This document shows, piece by piece, positions 41,658-52,664 of a stretch of DNA of 64,000 nt (position 1 is its first letter; each line of letters opens with the position of its first letter). The stretch covers positions 62,001-126,000 of the forward strand of contig WTXD01000001.1 in NCBI GenBank assembly GCA_022496205.1. The letters run 5' to 3'. Made by a program: the position numbers and the translations under genes. The notes beneath the pieces are model-generated. The model did not search any database. It was not told the DNA's origin and saw only the letters and a program-made list of their open reading frames with translations. The DNA is from Gloeopeniophorella convolvens (Eukaryota; Basidiomycota; Agaricomycetes; Russulales).

Positions 41658-41926
41658 GCTGTGTTAATGTGTAAAGAGTGTGTGGTGCAGAGCGAGTTAT
41701 CCGCTGCAGTTCTTGGTAGTAACGGTTGTTGGAGAGGGTTGAGCAAGGTTGAGCATTGCAGAGCTACGGGTTACTAGGGGTATGTAGCGGTATTGCACCC
41801 GGGACTCGGAACGTAACGTTGAGGCACCGAACAAACACCGAGCAATTCAGCGTGCCTAAGTACCGCAGATCCGACGCGGCCTCGCGTGTGTGCACCGTGC
41901 CCGGCGTGACACATTTTCAGTCAACC

Positions 41927-43100
41927 ATGCAGTCGTCACCGACGACGCCGAACGCAGCTTCGCCCCAGAAAATTCCACTTTTTCAGAACAGCACTCAGTA
42001 CAAAAACTGGCGGTTCTCCAGGGAACAACTAAGGGCCACCAGAACAGCCCTCAACGAGGGTGCTATTGCCGCTATCCGGAACACCTTCGAAGCCGACTCG
42101 GTGTGTGCATCAGCACCTTGACCTGCGCCGCTCTGGTGACCTCGCAGACAGCCAGGATCGTCCTCAGACATCCAATTCCTTGATGCGGACGAGGAGCGAC
42201 TCCTTATGATGCTTTACATCTCTAAAATATCTCAGCTATGTGGTCACTTTCGCTTCCCCGAGGAAATCGAGGCGACTGGAATCACCTATCTGAAACGATT
42301 TTACCTCAAGAACACAGTCATGGACTGGCACCCCAAGAACGTCATGTATGGTGGTGTGCTCTTCTAATTGGTTGCTATTCACACTCGGTCCAGGCTCACA
42401 GCATTGTTCCTCGCTGCAAAAACGACGAACCATCCCATCTCGTTGGAGTCATACACATCCAACATTCCTCGAACGAGTCCATCTGATGTCCTCGACCTTG
42501 AGTTTCTAGTCGCTCAAAGTCTCGCGTTCGAGTTTGCCGTTTGGCATGCTCACCGCGCCCTGTGGGGCATGTGGCTTGACATACAAGTTTGGCTTTGCCT
42601 GCATATGTCCCGACTTGCCGTTGAAACGACGCTAGGAGTTACCGCAAGCTCCCCCGCATCAAGAACTGCAGCGCATATACGACTCAGCTCTTCAATATAT
42701 CCGGACGTCTCGGCTGACTGACGCAGAGCTCATATACCCTCCTTCTCAAATTGCTCTGGCTTGCCTGTCCCTTGCACATCCTGAAATCGCTGCATCGTGG
42801 GCCCGATCCAAGAACGCCGACGCAGTCCTCGAAACCGTTGAAATCATAAAGCAGGCTATCACGCGGGACGGAAACATCCCATCTGTCGATGTTGTGCGTG
42901 AGATTGACCGCCGACTCAAGATTTGCAAAAACCCAGAGAAGGTTGTTGGCAGTAATGCATATCTCGCCAAGAAGAGTAAAGAGGAGAAGGAAGCTGAGTT
43001 GAAGAGGATCAGAAAGGCGGAGAGCATTAAAAAAGCGGTAGCGGAGGGCGATCCGTTCGGCGAGGAATTGGCGGCGCGAACGCTTGACGACGACGACTAA
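41927..43100 (+). CDS. CCL1: Cyclin H (TFIIH kinase cyclin, Ccl1/Mcs2)
   Basis: Regulatory cyclin of the CDK7/Kin28 kinase module in TFIIH; it supports RNA polymerase II CTD phosphorylation and CDK activation in the nucleus. It starts MQSSPTTPNAASPQKIPLFQ with the cyclin H signature STQYKNWRFSREQL. The first cyclin box comprises DADEERLLMMLYISKISQL, FPEEIEATGITYLKRFYLKN and MDWHPKNVM, joined over an intron to LTALFLAAKTTNHPISLESY. It is followed by SPSDVLDLEFLVAQSLAFEF, the second-fold LTDAELIYPPSQIALACLSL, and a C-terminal coiled region EKKSKEEKEAEL-like with the end ARTLDDDD. About 340 residues. Adjacent - strand genes on both sides are unrelated. Confidence 0.92.
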
Positions 43101-43331
43101 AGCGTCGCGCTTCCCGACGGGTCGACACTCTGTTGTAGTGCCATATTGCATGTATAACTTCGAGAATCTCCGCAAGGTTGATTGAAGACTTAGAGCACTC
43201 TGCTTAGAACCTAGCCGTCGTCCGAGTTAACGTTGACCACTCGAAACAATGTGACATAAAGACGCATAGAGAGTTACAGGGCTTCGTGACAAGACACACT
43301 CTCATAGAGCTGCGAAGGCGACATAATCTGT

Positions 43332-44098
43332 CTAGTAGCCAAGAGCAGTGAGCCCCTCGAACGACGCCGAGTTATCAGCAATCGCCTTTTGGCGCAGTTT
43401 GATCGCAGTAAGCTAGAGTGAAGGTTTCAGATATCTGAATGTGCGACGGAGTCATGCTATCCCACCTTGCGCTCGTGGAAGGCCTGCGCCTTGATCTTCC
43501 TCTTCTCCTCGAGGCGGTCAACAACGTCCTTGTAGCCCCAGCCAACTTCGTGGGAGAGGCGCTGATGTTCGATGAGCTAGTGCGACTCGGACTCGTTGAA
43601 ATGGCACTCACCTTTACTGTACAGAATTTCCGACCAGGCTTCAATCGCAGAACCCGTAAGGCCTCCGGTACGACCATCCGCTTCTTCCTGTCGTAGGGAG
43701 GGGGGACGCCCTCGAAGAGCTTCAGGCGCTCAAGAGCAGCGGTACCGCGGGCGGTCTTGTGGGGAACCATGCCTCGGATGGCACGGAACAGAATCTTGGA
43801 CGGGGCGCGGTGGTGGAAGGGACCAGATTTTTTGGGGTTGACGATGTGGCGTTTGTGAAGGAAATTATGGTAGCGAAGCTGAAATGGTGGGAGAATGAGA
43901 ATCCCATTCCGACGCAAAAGTCACGCAACACAAGCGCACCTTGTTGCGGAAGAAACTGCCAGAGATGTTGATCTCCTCGCACCGCACGACGACGATCTTC
44001 TGGCCGTTCAAGATCTGCTTGGAGATGATAGAGGCCAGCCGGCCAAGCAGGTGGCCCTTGCCATCAATGACGATAGGGCTGGATGAAATGGTGGCCAT
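43332..44098 (-). CDS. RPL16: Ribosomal protein uL13 (60S L13a/L16)
   Basis: Large-subunit ribosomal protein of about 200 residues. It starts [20 protein letters not shown] (44098), then [20 protein letters not shown] and [11 protein letters not shown]. After an intron come [40 protein letters not shown] and [20 protein letters not shown], then the family block [21 protein letters not shown] further intron leads to [20 protein letters not shown]. The last short exon ([20 protein letters not shown]) ends ALGY at 43332. All signature motifs of eukaryotic uL13 are present, so the call is firm. Confidence 0.95.
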
Positions 44099-44779
44099 GG
44101 CAAAGCTACAAAGAGATGAGCGAGGAAAGCGCGTAGAACTCAAGCGAAACCAACCTGAAAGAAAAGGAGGTGAGTAGAGGCGAGTACGCCAAGTGTTGCG
44201 CGTGTTTCTACCAGACAATGCTCCCCGCGCACCGGACGAGCACACCACCGAACTCGGTGACAGCCACCGTGACATGAACTGCATAGTTCTCTCGGCAATC
44301 TCCGTCTGCTTTTCAGCCAGCCTCAGCCCTGCACTTGTTTAGTGGCCCTACCTGCTGACTCTTGAGCGCTTGAGCTCGCAAATCGACCCGGAATAGAGTG
44401 CCTCTTAGATTCAGCTACGGGTGTTTACCCGTTACACTCGAGTTTAAGCGTCATCCCATACGATCGCCAGCACCGTCACGTTGGTCCATAGCAGTGCCCG
44501 GTGCAATTATTGCGGAACTCCGCCACCTACGCACAGAATGTGTCCCACTGATAGGTGACCAGCTACGTATCCCAATTATGTTGCCATCCGTGCGAGCGGC
44601 GGCCGTGCCATACGTACGCACTGCGGGCAGTGTGAGGGAGAGATGCCAGGGCGGCAGGACCGGGCCGGAGCGAGCCACGGGGAAGTCCGAGCGGAGGGGG
44701 AAATGCATCGGCTGAGAGCGGCTCTCGACGCGCTCTGTCAGTGGTCGAACACTCGGGTGCAACTCTTGTACACATCATC
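44099..44779. promoter_or_regulatory. Divergent spacer, RPL16 / mitochondrial ACP
   Basis: 681 bp between start codons of divergently transcribed genes; it must contain both promoters. I see no other gene here. Confidence 0.5.
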
Positions 44780-45361
44780 ATGTCCTTCCTCCGCCTCGCC
44801 CTTCGTAGCCCCACCTCGCGCCACCTCGCTGTTGCTGCTCGTCTTCAGCAGAGCCGTCTCCCTCAGCGCGCCACTTTCTCTGCGGCCAGCTCTCTTGACC
44901 GGGTCCAGATTGAGACACGCGTGTTGGATGTTCTCAAGACGTTTGAGAAGGTCAAGTCGGACAAGGTTTGCCTTGGGTTCTGTATCTTGAAAACTTTAGA
45001 CGAACGCGCCTATTCCACAGCTGAAGCCAACTGCTTCTTTCGCCGGTGACTTGGGCTTGGACAGCTTGGATGCAGTCGAAGTTGTCATGGCGGTAGAAGA
45101 GGTCCGTGTTGAACTACCCTACCCTCGCAGTTTTCTCTGACGCCGTTCCTTGTACTGCAGGAATTCTCAATTGAAATCCCTGACGCTGAGGCGGACGAGA
45201 TCACGACTGTGCAGCAGGGCGAGTCGCATCGCCGCTTCCTTCGGCCGCTTCTACTTACTTCCCGCCTCCCAGCCATCGACTACATTGCGACGACCCCAGA
45301 AGGTGGGACGTGTCCCTAAGTCGTGTTACGTCAAAACTGACAGTCTTTTTCAGCCCGCTGA
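44780..45361 (+). CDS. ACP1: Mitochondrial acyl carrier protein
   Basis: Carrier of acyl chains on phosphopantetheine in mitochondrial type II fatty acid synthesis (lipoate supply) and an accessory subunit of complex I and of the Fe-S and LYR systems. The N-terminus (MSFLRLALRSPTSRHLAVAA) is Arg/Ser-rich without acids, a matrix targeting signal. The carrier domain is VLDVLKTFEKVKSDK, then TASFAGDLGLDSLDAVEVVM with the DSL serine that receives the prosthetic group (about 45070), EFSIEIPDAEADEITTVQQ and AIDYIATTPEA. The intron after VQQ begins GCGAGT rather than GT (about 45219-45272), a GC-AG intron needed to keep frame. The final intron leaves a two-codon end (Arg, stop) at 45361. About 130 residues. 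Confidence 0.93.
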
Positions 45362-46096
45362 TGCCTTCATCCCCTCTACATCCCATAGTAATTACTCTCG
45401 AAATGTTATTTACACTGCTCTTCTCAGCCCACTAGAATCCAATCCCTGTCTCCGAGCCGGTTCTAGGTCATTGTGCTCATCTGTATCAGCTGGCTTCTCT
45501 TCAACGGCCCACCTCGTGAGTGAGCGCTTGCTGGAACCTCATTACAGCTTTGCTGCCGATGCACCGGTCTTGCCGTACAGGTGTCGTCCAGAGTTCAGCC
45601 AATCTACCCGACTTTCAGCGTGAGGACCTTGTAAGGCGATGTTTTGGGAAGGAACCTCGCCAACTTTCGGTGCTATGCCCTCTTCATTATTGTTGTCAAC
45701 AACACTCGGCCGCTCTTACAAGGCAAAGCAAACGAAGGTCGTACTGTCTGAACAGCATCACTACTCCCTTTTCCCAATATAATGTGATCGTTGCTCCCTA
45801 AGTGATAGGGAACCCCGTTGACGCCAGGGTCCCAGCAAGCGCGTCCGATTTCCTCTTGAGCATTGGGCCCCGTACGCTTGGGACGGCGGCGTCCAGAAGA
45901 TGACGGGAACTAACAGTATCAATGATAACATCAAGTTCGATTGCCTAGGAGGGCATAGCCTTGCTAGCCTCCGAGTTGGCGGAGGGCTGGCTATAAGAGG
46001 TTGCACACAATGGCCGTGCGAAGGCTCACGAAATGAACATATCCATTGGAATGTGGTCATGACGGATTCGATAAGGAATTCGAGACAAGTACGATA
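45362..46096. other. Convergent spacer, no gene seen
   Basis: 735 bp between the 3' ends of the ACP gene and the Aim6-like gene. Open frames here are short and unsupported. Confidence 0.5.
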
Positions 46097-47230
46097 CTAG
46101 AATTTACTTGCTGCCTCCAAGTCATCGGCATTGAGCCAGTCCGCACCGTCGTTCAACAGTTCCTTCCAGATGCTATCCCTCGCACCGACAGGCCATCCAG
46201 GAGTATCCCAGAATCTTGCCTTGATACCCCTGGAGTGGGCATCGTTGACGAGAGTGACAATTATATTGCGCTGGGCGTCGCTGATGGGTGTAATTCCACT
46301 CCAAGCAACTGCAGCGCCGTAGTCTGTGCTCGCAATCGGAGAGAGCGTCGGGTCCCAGGTTGTGTTCAGTGAGGTATCATTGAGCTGAGTAAGAGGGGCA
46401 TCAAAGAAATAGTCACGCGGCTCCAATGCTTTGACTCCGTCGAGGGGCGAATTGCCGGTGCCAATCACGGTGACAGCTGAGCGGGTTAGGTTGCCATTTC
46501 TCGATGTCGTCAGATAGCCGGCGCTGCGCAGTGGCTGCAGTGCTTTAAGTATAAATGGCAGCGCCCTGCAATACAACTAGTCAGATGCAAGCCCAAAGGT
46601 GCGAGAAATTCGCGGACTCGGTACCGTCAGTCTTGATATCGACAAGAAGTTGCAGCGGTGTTGTGGAAGCGGTATCAAACACGCCGCTGCGGAAAGTCAA
46701 ATTCGGACACTCGTCTGCCTCGGAGAAAATACTTACTTTGGAACAGTCTGATTCACGGTGAATTGGGTTTTCGGATTCTGAGCGGCCAGAACCGTCATCA
46801 AAGGTTGCACGTAGAGCGAGTCGAACGTGCGAGCAGGGGTGAGGGCAGCCATCTCGTGGCCAATCTAGGATACCGCTTTCTCCAGCCTGTGTAAGCGAAT
46901 GAGTAAGAAGGACTCACGAACAGCGTCTTGTTGACGAGCCACACGTCGGCCTCTACGCTAGCCACTCCGAAACTGAGCGCAGACAGAAGGGGTACATCAC
47001 GCCAATCTGAAAGTCGTCAACTCGCGACGCTGTGGAGAGAAAAGAGGCTCACAATCATTGTGGGAGTGGATCTGCTTGGGAACGATGTTCTGAGTAAGCT
47101 GCGTAGGATACCGGAGAAGGGTTGAGTTTGAGTCCTCGAGGGCTGCGATCCACTGGTCGACTCCAGGTGAGGTAGCGGCAAGTTGGATGTAGCCGATAGA
47201 GAGTGTCAGAAGGAGGAACTGGTTAAGCAT
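46097..47230 (-). CDS. Aim6-like PLC-type phosphodiesterase-fold protein
   Basis: Member of the fungal 'altered inheritance of mitochondria protein 6' family, with a PI-PLC-like TIM barrel. The start MLNQFLLLTLSIGYIQLAAT (47230) is a signal peptide or anchor. The family opening IHSHND is completed over an intron as YWRDVPLLSALSFGVASVEA, then DVWLVNKTLF, HEMAALTPARTFDSLYVQPL, PLQLLVDIKTDG (about 46630), LPFILKALQPLRSAGYLTTS, VTVIGTGNSPL and PRDYFFDAPLTQL. It ends with KARFWDTPGWPVGARDSIWK and GADWLNADDLEAASKF. The His of HSHND and the Glu/Asp of VEADVW match the expected active-site region, but the substrate is not known. About 345 residues. Confidence 0.85.
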
Positions 47231-48236
47231 GCTGGTCGCCGCTGAGTGTACGGACTGTACAAGCCAAGGCAACTGCATAGGAAGGGTTGCTTTTATTCTT
47301 CGACAGAGAAGCAGTGTTATACCCGCAAGGCCAAGAAAGTGTGCAGTAGTGTGTGTACCGAGCACCAATCAGCCCACACACGTGCTTGGAAGGGACAGGC
47401 GAGGGAAGGAATCGCCCCGAATGACGGTGTTGCAGCTGGAGACACGTCGGGGAAGCTCTTTGAGCTGAGGTCATCGCGCGCGACGCCGCTGCCCGCCCGT
47501 CCGCGTCGAGGCCTATTTCCGCCTCCGACAGCGCCAGCACGTGTCCACCTCGGGGGCTTCGCAGCGCCGATACGGTCTACATATAGACCAGCTTGCCATT
47601 CAGTCCGGCCCACTGCCATGCCACAAGGGCATTATCGACCATCGACCATCCGGTCGCTCTCGTGCCACGCCGTGTCGCATGCATCGTGTCAAACTGGTGG
47701 TAGCTGACGCTGAGTCTCGGTCTCGGGTCTGCAGTGTGCACACGGCGATGGGTTGAAGAACTTTGTTCGAATGTCACATGGCATCAGAGAGTTTAACGTC
47801 ACCAGACTTCGAGCTATGTATGATAACTGATTCGCCAACACAACTCCGGGCCTCAGTATCAGCGGAGTGCCGTCACTTGGCTGTCACCTCCCCGGGGGAG
47901 TAAGCGAGGGGCGTGCACTGCGCGTGATTATGGTCACAAGGCTTTGGAAGGTGACCGTGTGAGGGAGTATCATAACCAGCATCAAGTAGGCAGTCGGGTG
48001 GGGATGGTAATAAATCAATGTGTTGTCGTGAATAATGTACGGTATCAGTGGGGTGTGCAATGACAGTCCTGAATGCAAGCCTATTGGGAACTAGGATGGA
48101 GAATCAAGTAGCTCCTCGTCACTTGCGACTGGCAAGCTCGGAGGTCAAGGGTAAAACGGAGGCAGTATGCTAAACACAACTATGAATGGAATTAGCCATT
48201 TCTGGCGAAGTTGCGTGTAATGGAACTCACCCAAGT
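47231..48236. other. Intergenic, promoter of Aim6-like gene
   Basis: About 1 kb between the start of the Aim6-like gene and the 3' end of the small orphan gene on the same (-) strand. No exon, RNA gene or repeat is recognised. Confidence 0.45.
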
Positions 48237-48649
48237 TCAAGTCTCCGTCCACATATTGAACCGAAAGTCTCGCCATATCCTATCAACTGTGATGCCATTG
48301 ACGGGACTGACGGCAGTGTGTTGTGGAACTGACACCGGGCTTGAGAAGAGCTGCGAGACCGAGCATTGAATGTCGCGCCATGTGCGTACACTACCAATGC
48401 TTGTTGTAAGATAGTCACATAGAAAGAAGAGAATACTCACGACACGCTCACGAGCTTCGACTGGGTTTTCAGAACGTATTTGTATGTCGAGCCTGCCTCC
48501 AACACCAATGTGACAGCCTCCGTTGGTTGGAGCAGAACGACTGCGCCTGTGTTCCTCCCGTAGTCCCGCAACAGCTGAACCATAGCACAGTCGTGAGAAT
48601 CGTTGGTAATTACGAGCAAAGCCTCGTAGTCTTGTGTAATTGAGGGCAT
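48237..48649 (-). CDS. Small orphan protein, about 120 residues
   Basis: Unrecognised two-exon gene. Exon 1 reads MPSITQDYEALLVITNDSHD, CAMVQLLRDYGRNTGAVVLL, EAVTLVLEAGSTYKYVLKTQ and SKLVSV. A GTGAGT intron ending ACAAG joins it to SIGSVRTWRDIQCSVSQLF, then GITVDRIWRDFRFNMWTET and the stop at 48237. The frame is kept exactly. It is beta-rich by eye, has no signal peptide, and fits a type of short cytosolic protein that I believe occurs in agaricomycetes with a 'TWRDI' motif. The gene at 52665-53193 has a similar plan (Tyr-rich beta strand, then GITV followed by Arg), so the two could be distant paralogues. Confidence 0.65.
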
Positions 48650-49107
48650 TGTGTGATGTGGATGAGAGCGTTTGGCTGAGGTACGCGATCAGAGCAAGGT
48701 GGGAGCACAGGGAGGGACGCAAGAGCCGGGTATTAGAATGAGGGGAGAGCAGACACAGGAGCAGACACACCAACTGCCGTAGGACACACAAGCCACAAAC
48801 CTGAAGCGTTTACGGCAGAAAAGAGGGTCTAACAACAGGCCGAAGGAGCCGCCCGGCAACGGATCCTGCCTATTGCACACAATGGGACGCAGCCCTCAGT
48901 GTCGGAAGACGATCGTACAAGAGCGTATAAGCCGTCGTCACGGCGAGTTGGGGGATGCTAAGCGAGGATGAAGGGACACAAGAGGCGCGGGAGTGGGGGC
49001 CGCGTTGTCAAAGGCTCGCTCTATTGTTCTACGACAGCTGGGATAATCAGCTTGGCGCGCACAGAAGTCAGCATATGGGAAAGAGATGCGGGCGAGGGGC
49101 CTCGTGT

Positions 49108-49464
49108 TCAATGAACCTTGAGGAATCCTGCGTCCGAAAGCGATGAATCGACAACACGCGAGAACATCGAGGCAGAGGACCGCAACAGGCAGGCCGAGGC
49201 GTGAAAGCGCAAGTAGTACTGGCACCGGACACTGCTCTCCCACCTCGCTGCTGGATGTTGGATAAGCATGTCCCCTTATCGTCTTTCCATTTCGGCGCCT
49301 TTCCCTCCGACCCGTGACTTACCGTGCGGGCCCTCCTCTCCATTCCACAGCACGATCTCCTTGTGACGTCCCAGCGCTGCGGCGACGGTTTCAGACCGAA
49401 TCATATCGTTGAAGCTCAACGAGTCGCAGAGACCGCTCCCCAGGTGTTGCCATGCAAGCGTCAT
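49108..49464 (-). CDS. Possible small orphan gene
   Basis: Weakly supported. From the ATG at 49464 the frame reads MTLAWQHLGSGLCDSLSFND, MIRSETVAAALGRHKEIVLW and NGEEGPH up to a strong donor (CACG/GTAAGT). An acceptor after AACATCCAG (about 49241) restores an open frame (ARWESSVRCQYYLRFHASAC) to a stop at 49108. That gives about 95 residues with no known motif. Codon composition of exon 1 looks protein-like; exon 2 is less convincing. Confidence 0.3.
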
Positions 49465-49768
49465 TGTCTGAGCTGGGTGCGTAAGTATGGAAGCTCGTTC
49501 AGGGACACTGCGAGATGGTCCTGGGGATGCTCGCGCTCGGGGCCTACCCGTTGATATGTGCCAACGGTGCTACGTTGTGGTTTCAGCTGGTGTGAAGTCG
49601 CGCGTGAGTGGTATTAACTCCTGCAATCACTTCTTCTCACTTCTTACTACACGATGGAAAAGCCCGTCCGATGTATCATTGTCCGTATGCATCAAATTCG
49701 CAAATACATGAGTCCGAGCCAGTCAAGCTGGGACCATAGTCCGTCCAGAGATCCAGCACCGCCGCTCA

Positions 49769-50751
49769 TCACAGCTGTCTAGTGCCGTTGTTATAGTAGG
49801 GGTCGCTAAACTGATTGTATTGGCTGCGCTCAGATTGGCTGGCACGCCTGGCCGGGTAGGTAGGAGGCTGTGGGGCTTGGAGCTTGTAGGAGTCGTAGGG
49901 ATCATGGAGCATAGCAGCATCGCTCGTAGTGCTTTCTTGCCTCGAGTGACCGTACTGGTCATTGGCTGGAACTGGGTCCATTCGCGAATCCCATGGGTCC
50001 GAACGATTCGCCAATGGTATGTCGCTGTTGAGCCCCGTTACAGAATAGACTGAGTTGAATTTCTCATGATCACCGCGTTGGCCGACGCCATAGCCGGAAA
50101 TAACGGTGAATAGATAGAACTAGGGCATGGATCAGAAGACGATTGACAGCAACGAAGTGCGGGTAAACGCACCTGAGTTATGGCCAGAAGGACCCAAAGA
50201 CCACCCATCAGACCTATATCCACCCATGCGAATATCTCGCACATCGTATCTCCTTCAGATGTGAGGTCGGAGGTGGCGGAAAAGAACTTGCGTTCACAGT
50301 TGCTTTTGGCAGTGCTATGACGGGAGGCAGAAATGGCGATCCACACAGCGGCGACAGAAAATGCAGCAACAGTGACGAGAGCATGTAGGGCTGTGTACCT
50401 TCTGAAGAGGACTGACTTCTCCTGCGAAACCCATCGTTAGTTGTTCCTTCATGCGAACGAGCGAGTGCGGTACGTACCTGGGCAACGCCAATGAAACCCA
50501 GGACCTGAACGAAAGCTCCGACATAGCAGATGATAGCAAAGATCCAATGCGCAAAGGAGAAGACGGCCGCGCCAACGACTCCGGGGGGCTTAGCAGAGAG
50601 CGATCAAGGCCATAGGAGCCTACTTACTATCTGGGGTAGCGACACTGAGTGTGCCCGCCAAAATCCCAAGGGCGAATTGTTCGACAAGGGTAAAATATAT
50701 CCCAAAGTTGACGACAGGTATTGCGCAGCAACAGTAGTCTCGAGGCTTCAT
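49769..50751 (-). CDS. Four-TM membrane protein, function unknown
   Basis: Basidiomycete-type tetraspan protein of about 245 residues. The start MKPRDYCCCAIPVVNFGIYF (50751) runs into TM1 (TLVEQFALGILAGTLSVATP). After an intron TM2 is AVFSFAHWIFAIICYVGAFV and QVLGFIGVAQ. TM3 lies in RRYTALHALVTVAAFSVAAV and WIAISASRHSTAKSNC. TM4 is AWVDIGLMGGLWVLLAIT followed across an intron by FYLFTVISGYG. The cytosolic tail is rich in Asp, Ser, Gln, Tyr and Pro (APQPPTYPARRASQS) and ends YNNGTRQL. The Cys triplet after the first residues could be palmitoylated (inference). I do not know a function. Confidence 0.8.
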
Positions 50752-50820
50752 GGTGAGTGGCAGATGAGGGTAGGTCAGGAGAGGTACTAGGAATCAGGGC
50801 AGTCGTTGGTGTGTGCACCG

Positions 50821-51309
50821 CCCGCACTGCGTGCATAGCAGACTTATTCTCACGAAAAAAGGCTTCGAAAAGCTGGATATTTGTTTAACTTACTTGTTAT
50901 TATTTAATCTCGAAAAACGAGGATTAGTGAAGTTAACATTCTCTACAAGCTTTTTGATAAGGGGTAAAGTCTGTGCCTGAAGTTAAAGTTTTCTACCAGA
51001 TTCCTGAGCCATAAACATCTGGTAAGACATTTCTCGGAAATCCAAACAAAACACTCATTCTGGGTGTCAAAGCGTGAAGAATATGGGTGATTGTTTGACT
51101 TTATTGCCAACTATGTTTGCATGGGGAAGTCGTGAGAGAAGGTTAACTTTATTAGGAAACTTTCTTCCCCTTTAAGAGTGCTTAGAGAGTCATTAAGTTT
51201 CTGATAACCACTTTTCCGGACGACAAAAAGCGAAAACAAGTTTAACATATATCTCGCTTATTTAAGCCTTTTTCCTTCAGGATAAGTCTGCTGTGCACGC
51301 AGTGCCGGG
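50821..51309. mobile_element. AT-rich foldback/MITE-like element, 489 bp
   Basis: The whole segment is one imperfect inverted repeat centred near 51065. The outer 45 bp of the left end (CACTGCGTGCATAGCAGACT, then AAAAAAGGCTT) matches the reverse complement of the right end with few changes. Further blocks pair inwards, such as GATATTTGTTTAAC against GATATATGTTAAAC, and TTAACATTCTCTA against TTAATGACTCTCTA. It is visibly AT-rich beside GC-richer flanks and has no long ORF. No clear target-site duplication is seen. It lies in the spacer between the tetraspan gene and the NPC2 gene. A transposon remnant is the likeliest reading; a hairpin RNA source is the alternative. Confidence 0.65.
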
Positions 51310-51476
51310 CACTGCCATCGCCGGTCACCTGACGTGACAGACGTGTTACACCTGTGTCATATATACATGCTACACTTGACCCCCACTGACTGGGTCACAC
51401 TCTGTCACGTTCGGGTGAACCCGCCGCATCGCGTCAGACCGACGGACGACACTCTTCTCTACCTGCTCTTTCGACC

Positions 51477-52227
51477 ATGGCCCGCCTCTCGCTGATCGCA
51501 CTCCTCATCGCTCCCTTACTCTCTGTAGCTCACGCAGGTGTCGTGTTCACCCAGCAGGACATCGTCAATCAGGATACCCCCATACACACAATGGAGGGGT
51601 GGAGCTGGGAGAGCTGTGGTCAGTTCTCCTCCGTCTCCTCCCCGCTTGCACCGTTGACATACATTCTATCACAAGGATTGTCTACCGATGCCGTCCAAAT
51701 CGACTCTATAGATGTTTTCCCTGACCCTCCGAAGCCTGGAAAGAACTTGACCGTCACTGTCAAAGCCTCCGCGCAGTCAGAGATTGAGGTGCGTCCGCTA
51801 CATTCATATATGCGCTTCTCTTATGCTTCAAATTTGGACTGAACTCAGGAGGGCGCGTATGTCGACGTCGTGGTCAAACTCGGCCTCATCAAACTTCTGC
51901 AGAAGCAGTTCGACCTATGCGAAGAGGCGTATGCTGACTCCTTTCTCCACATGGGATTACGCTTACGCTGTCTCAGTCGTAACGCGCAGGCTGACGTTCA
52001 ATGCCCTGTCGACAAGGGAAGCTACCAGATCGAGCAAACCGTCACTTTGCCCAAGGAAATACCTCAAGGTGAGGCGCTCGAAACTGTGCTGCTCTCTTTT
52101 ACTCACTGCTCGCTCTGAAGCCAAATTCAAAATCAATGCTCACGGATATACGGTCGATGACGTTGATTTGTTCTGCGTCGATCTGAACGTCGACTTTATG
52201 AAGAGGCCTTTCCTCAAGTTCTGGTGA
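51477..52227 (+). CDS. NPC2: NPC2/ML-domain phosphatidylglycerol/phosphatidylinositol transfer protein
   Basis: Secreted or vacuolar lipid-binding protein (yeast Npc2 and Aspergillus PG/PI-TP family) that carries sterols or phospholipids. The signal peptide is MARLSLIALLIAPLLSVAHA. The ML domain is spread over five short exons: WSWESCG, LSTDAVQIDSIDVFPDPPKP, GKNLTVTVKASAQSEIE, EGAYVDVVVKLGLIKLLQKQ, FDLCEEA, DVQCPVDKGSYQIEQTVTLP, KFKINAHGYTVDDVDLFCVD and LNVDFMKRPFLKFW. The six-Cys pattern and KEIP motif before the last intron fit the family. About 170 residues. Upstream an ATATATACAT run at about 51359 may act as a TATA-like element. Confidence 0.92.
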
Positions 52228-52664
52228 TCGAGTGATGATTTTCTGTACCTTCCACGATCCGCCCGACGTGCGTTAGCAATGTCATCGTTCTTGTACATAT
52301 ACAGCATAATGCTACTCAACACTCTCATGTTTACGAACCACCACACAGCCTCTTACGTCTATCACTGTTCAAGTGCGCCAGTTTTGCGTTAGCGTGGGAT
52401 GTCGGTCTACTGCACCGTTCGGCTAGCAGGCGTATGAACTTCGAACGCAGACTTCAACAGCGACAGCCCAGACACGGGGATGCCGTGCATCCCTGTGCAA
52501 GAGCGAGCCGTCTCCCCGGACAAAGTGTTTACACAGCCCCGTCTGTTAGAAAGAGTCAAACAACGGCTTCCTTCGTGAAATAAGGTATCTGACCGCTGTT
52601 TATAAAGGGCCGGAGAGTAAGAGGATCCAATTGCACCCCTTCTCTCGCATCCCCCCAGCACACA
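52228..52664. other. Spacer, no gene seen
   Basis: 437 bp between two + strand genes, holding the NPC2 3' UTR and the next gene's promoter, including TATAAAG at about 52600. Confidence 0.45.

Noticed and set aside
50750..51476. AT-rich block as a centromere or replication origin
   Set aside because: It is under 0.5 kb, sits between normal genes and has clear terminal inverted repeats, so a mobile element fits better.
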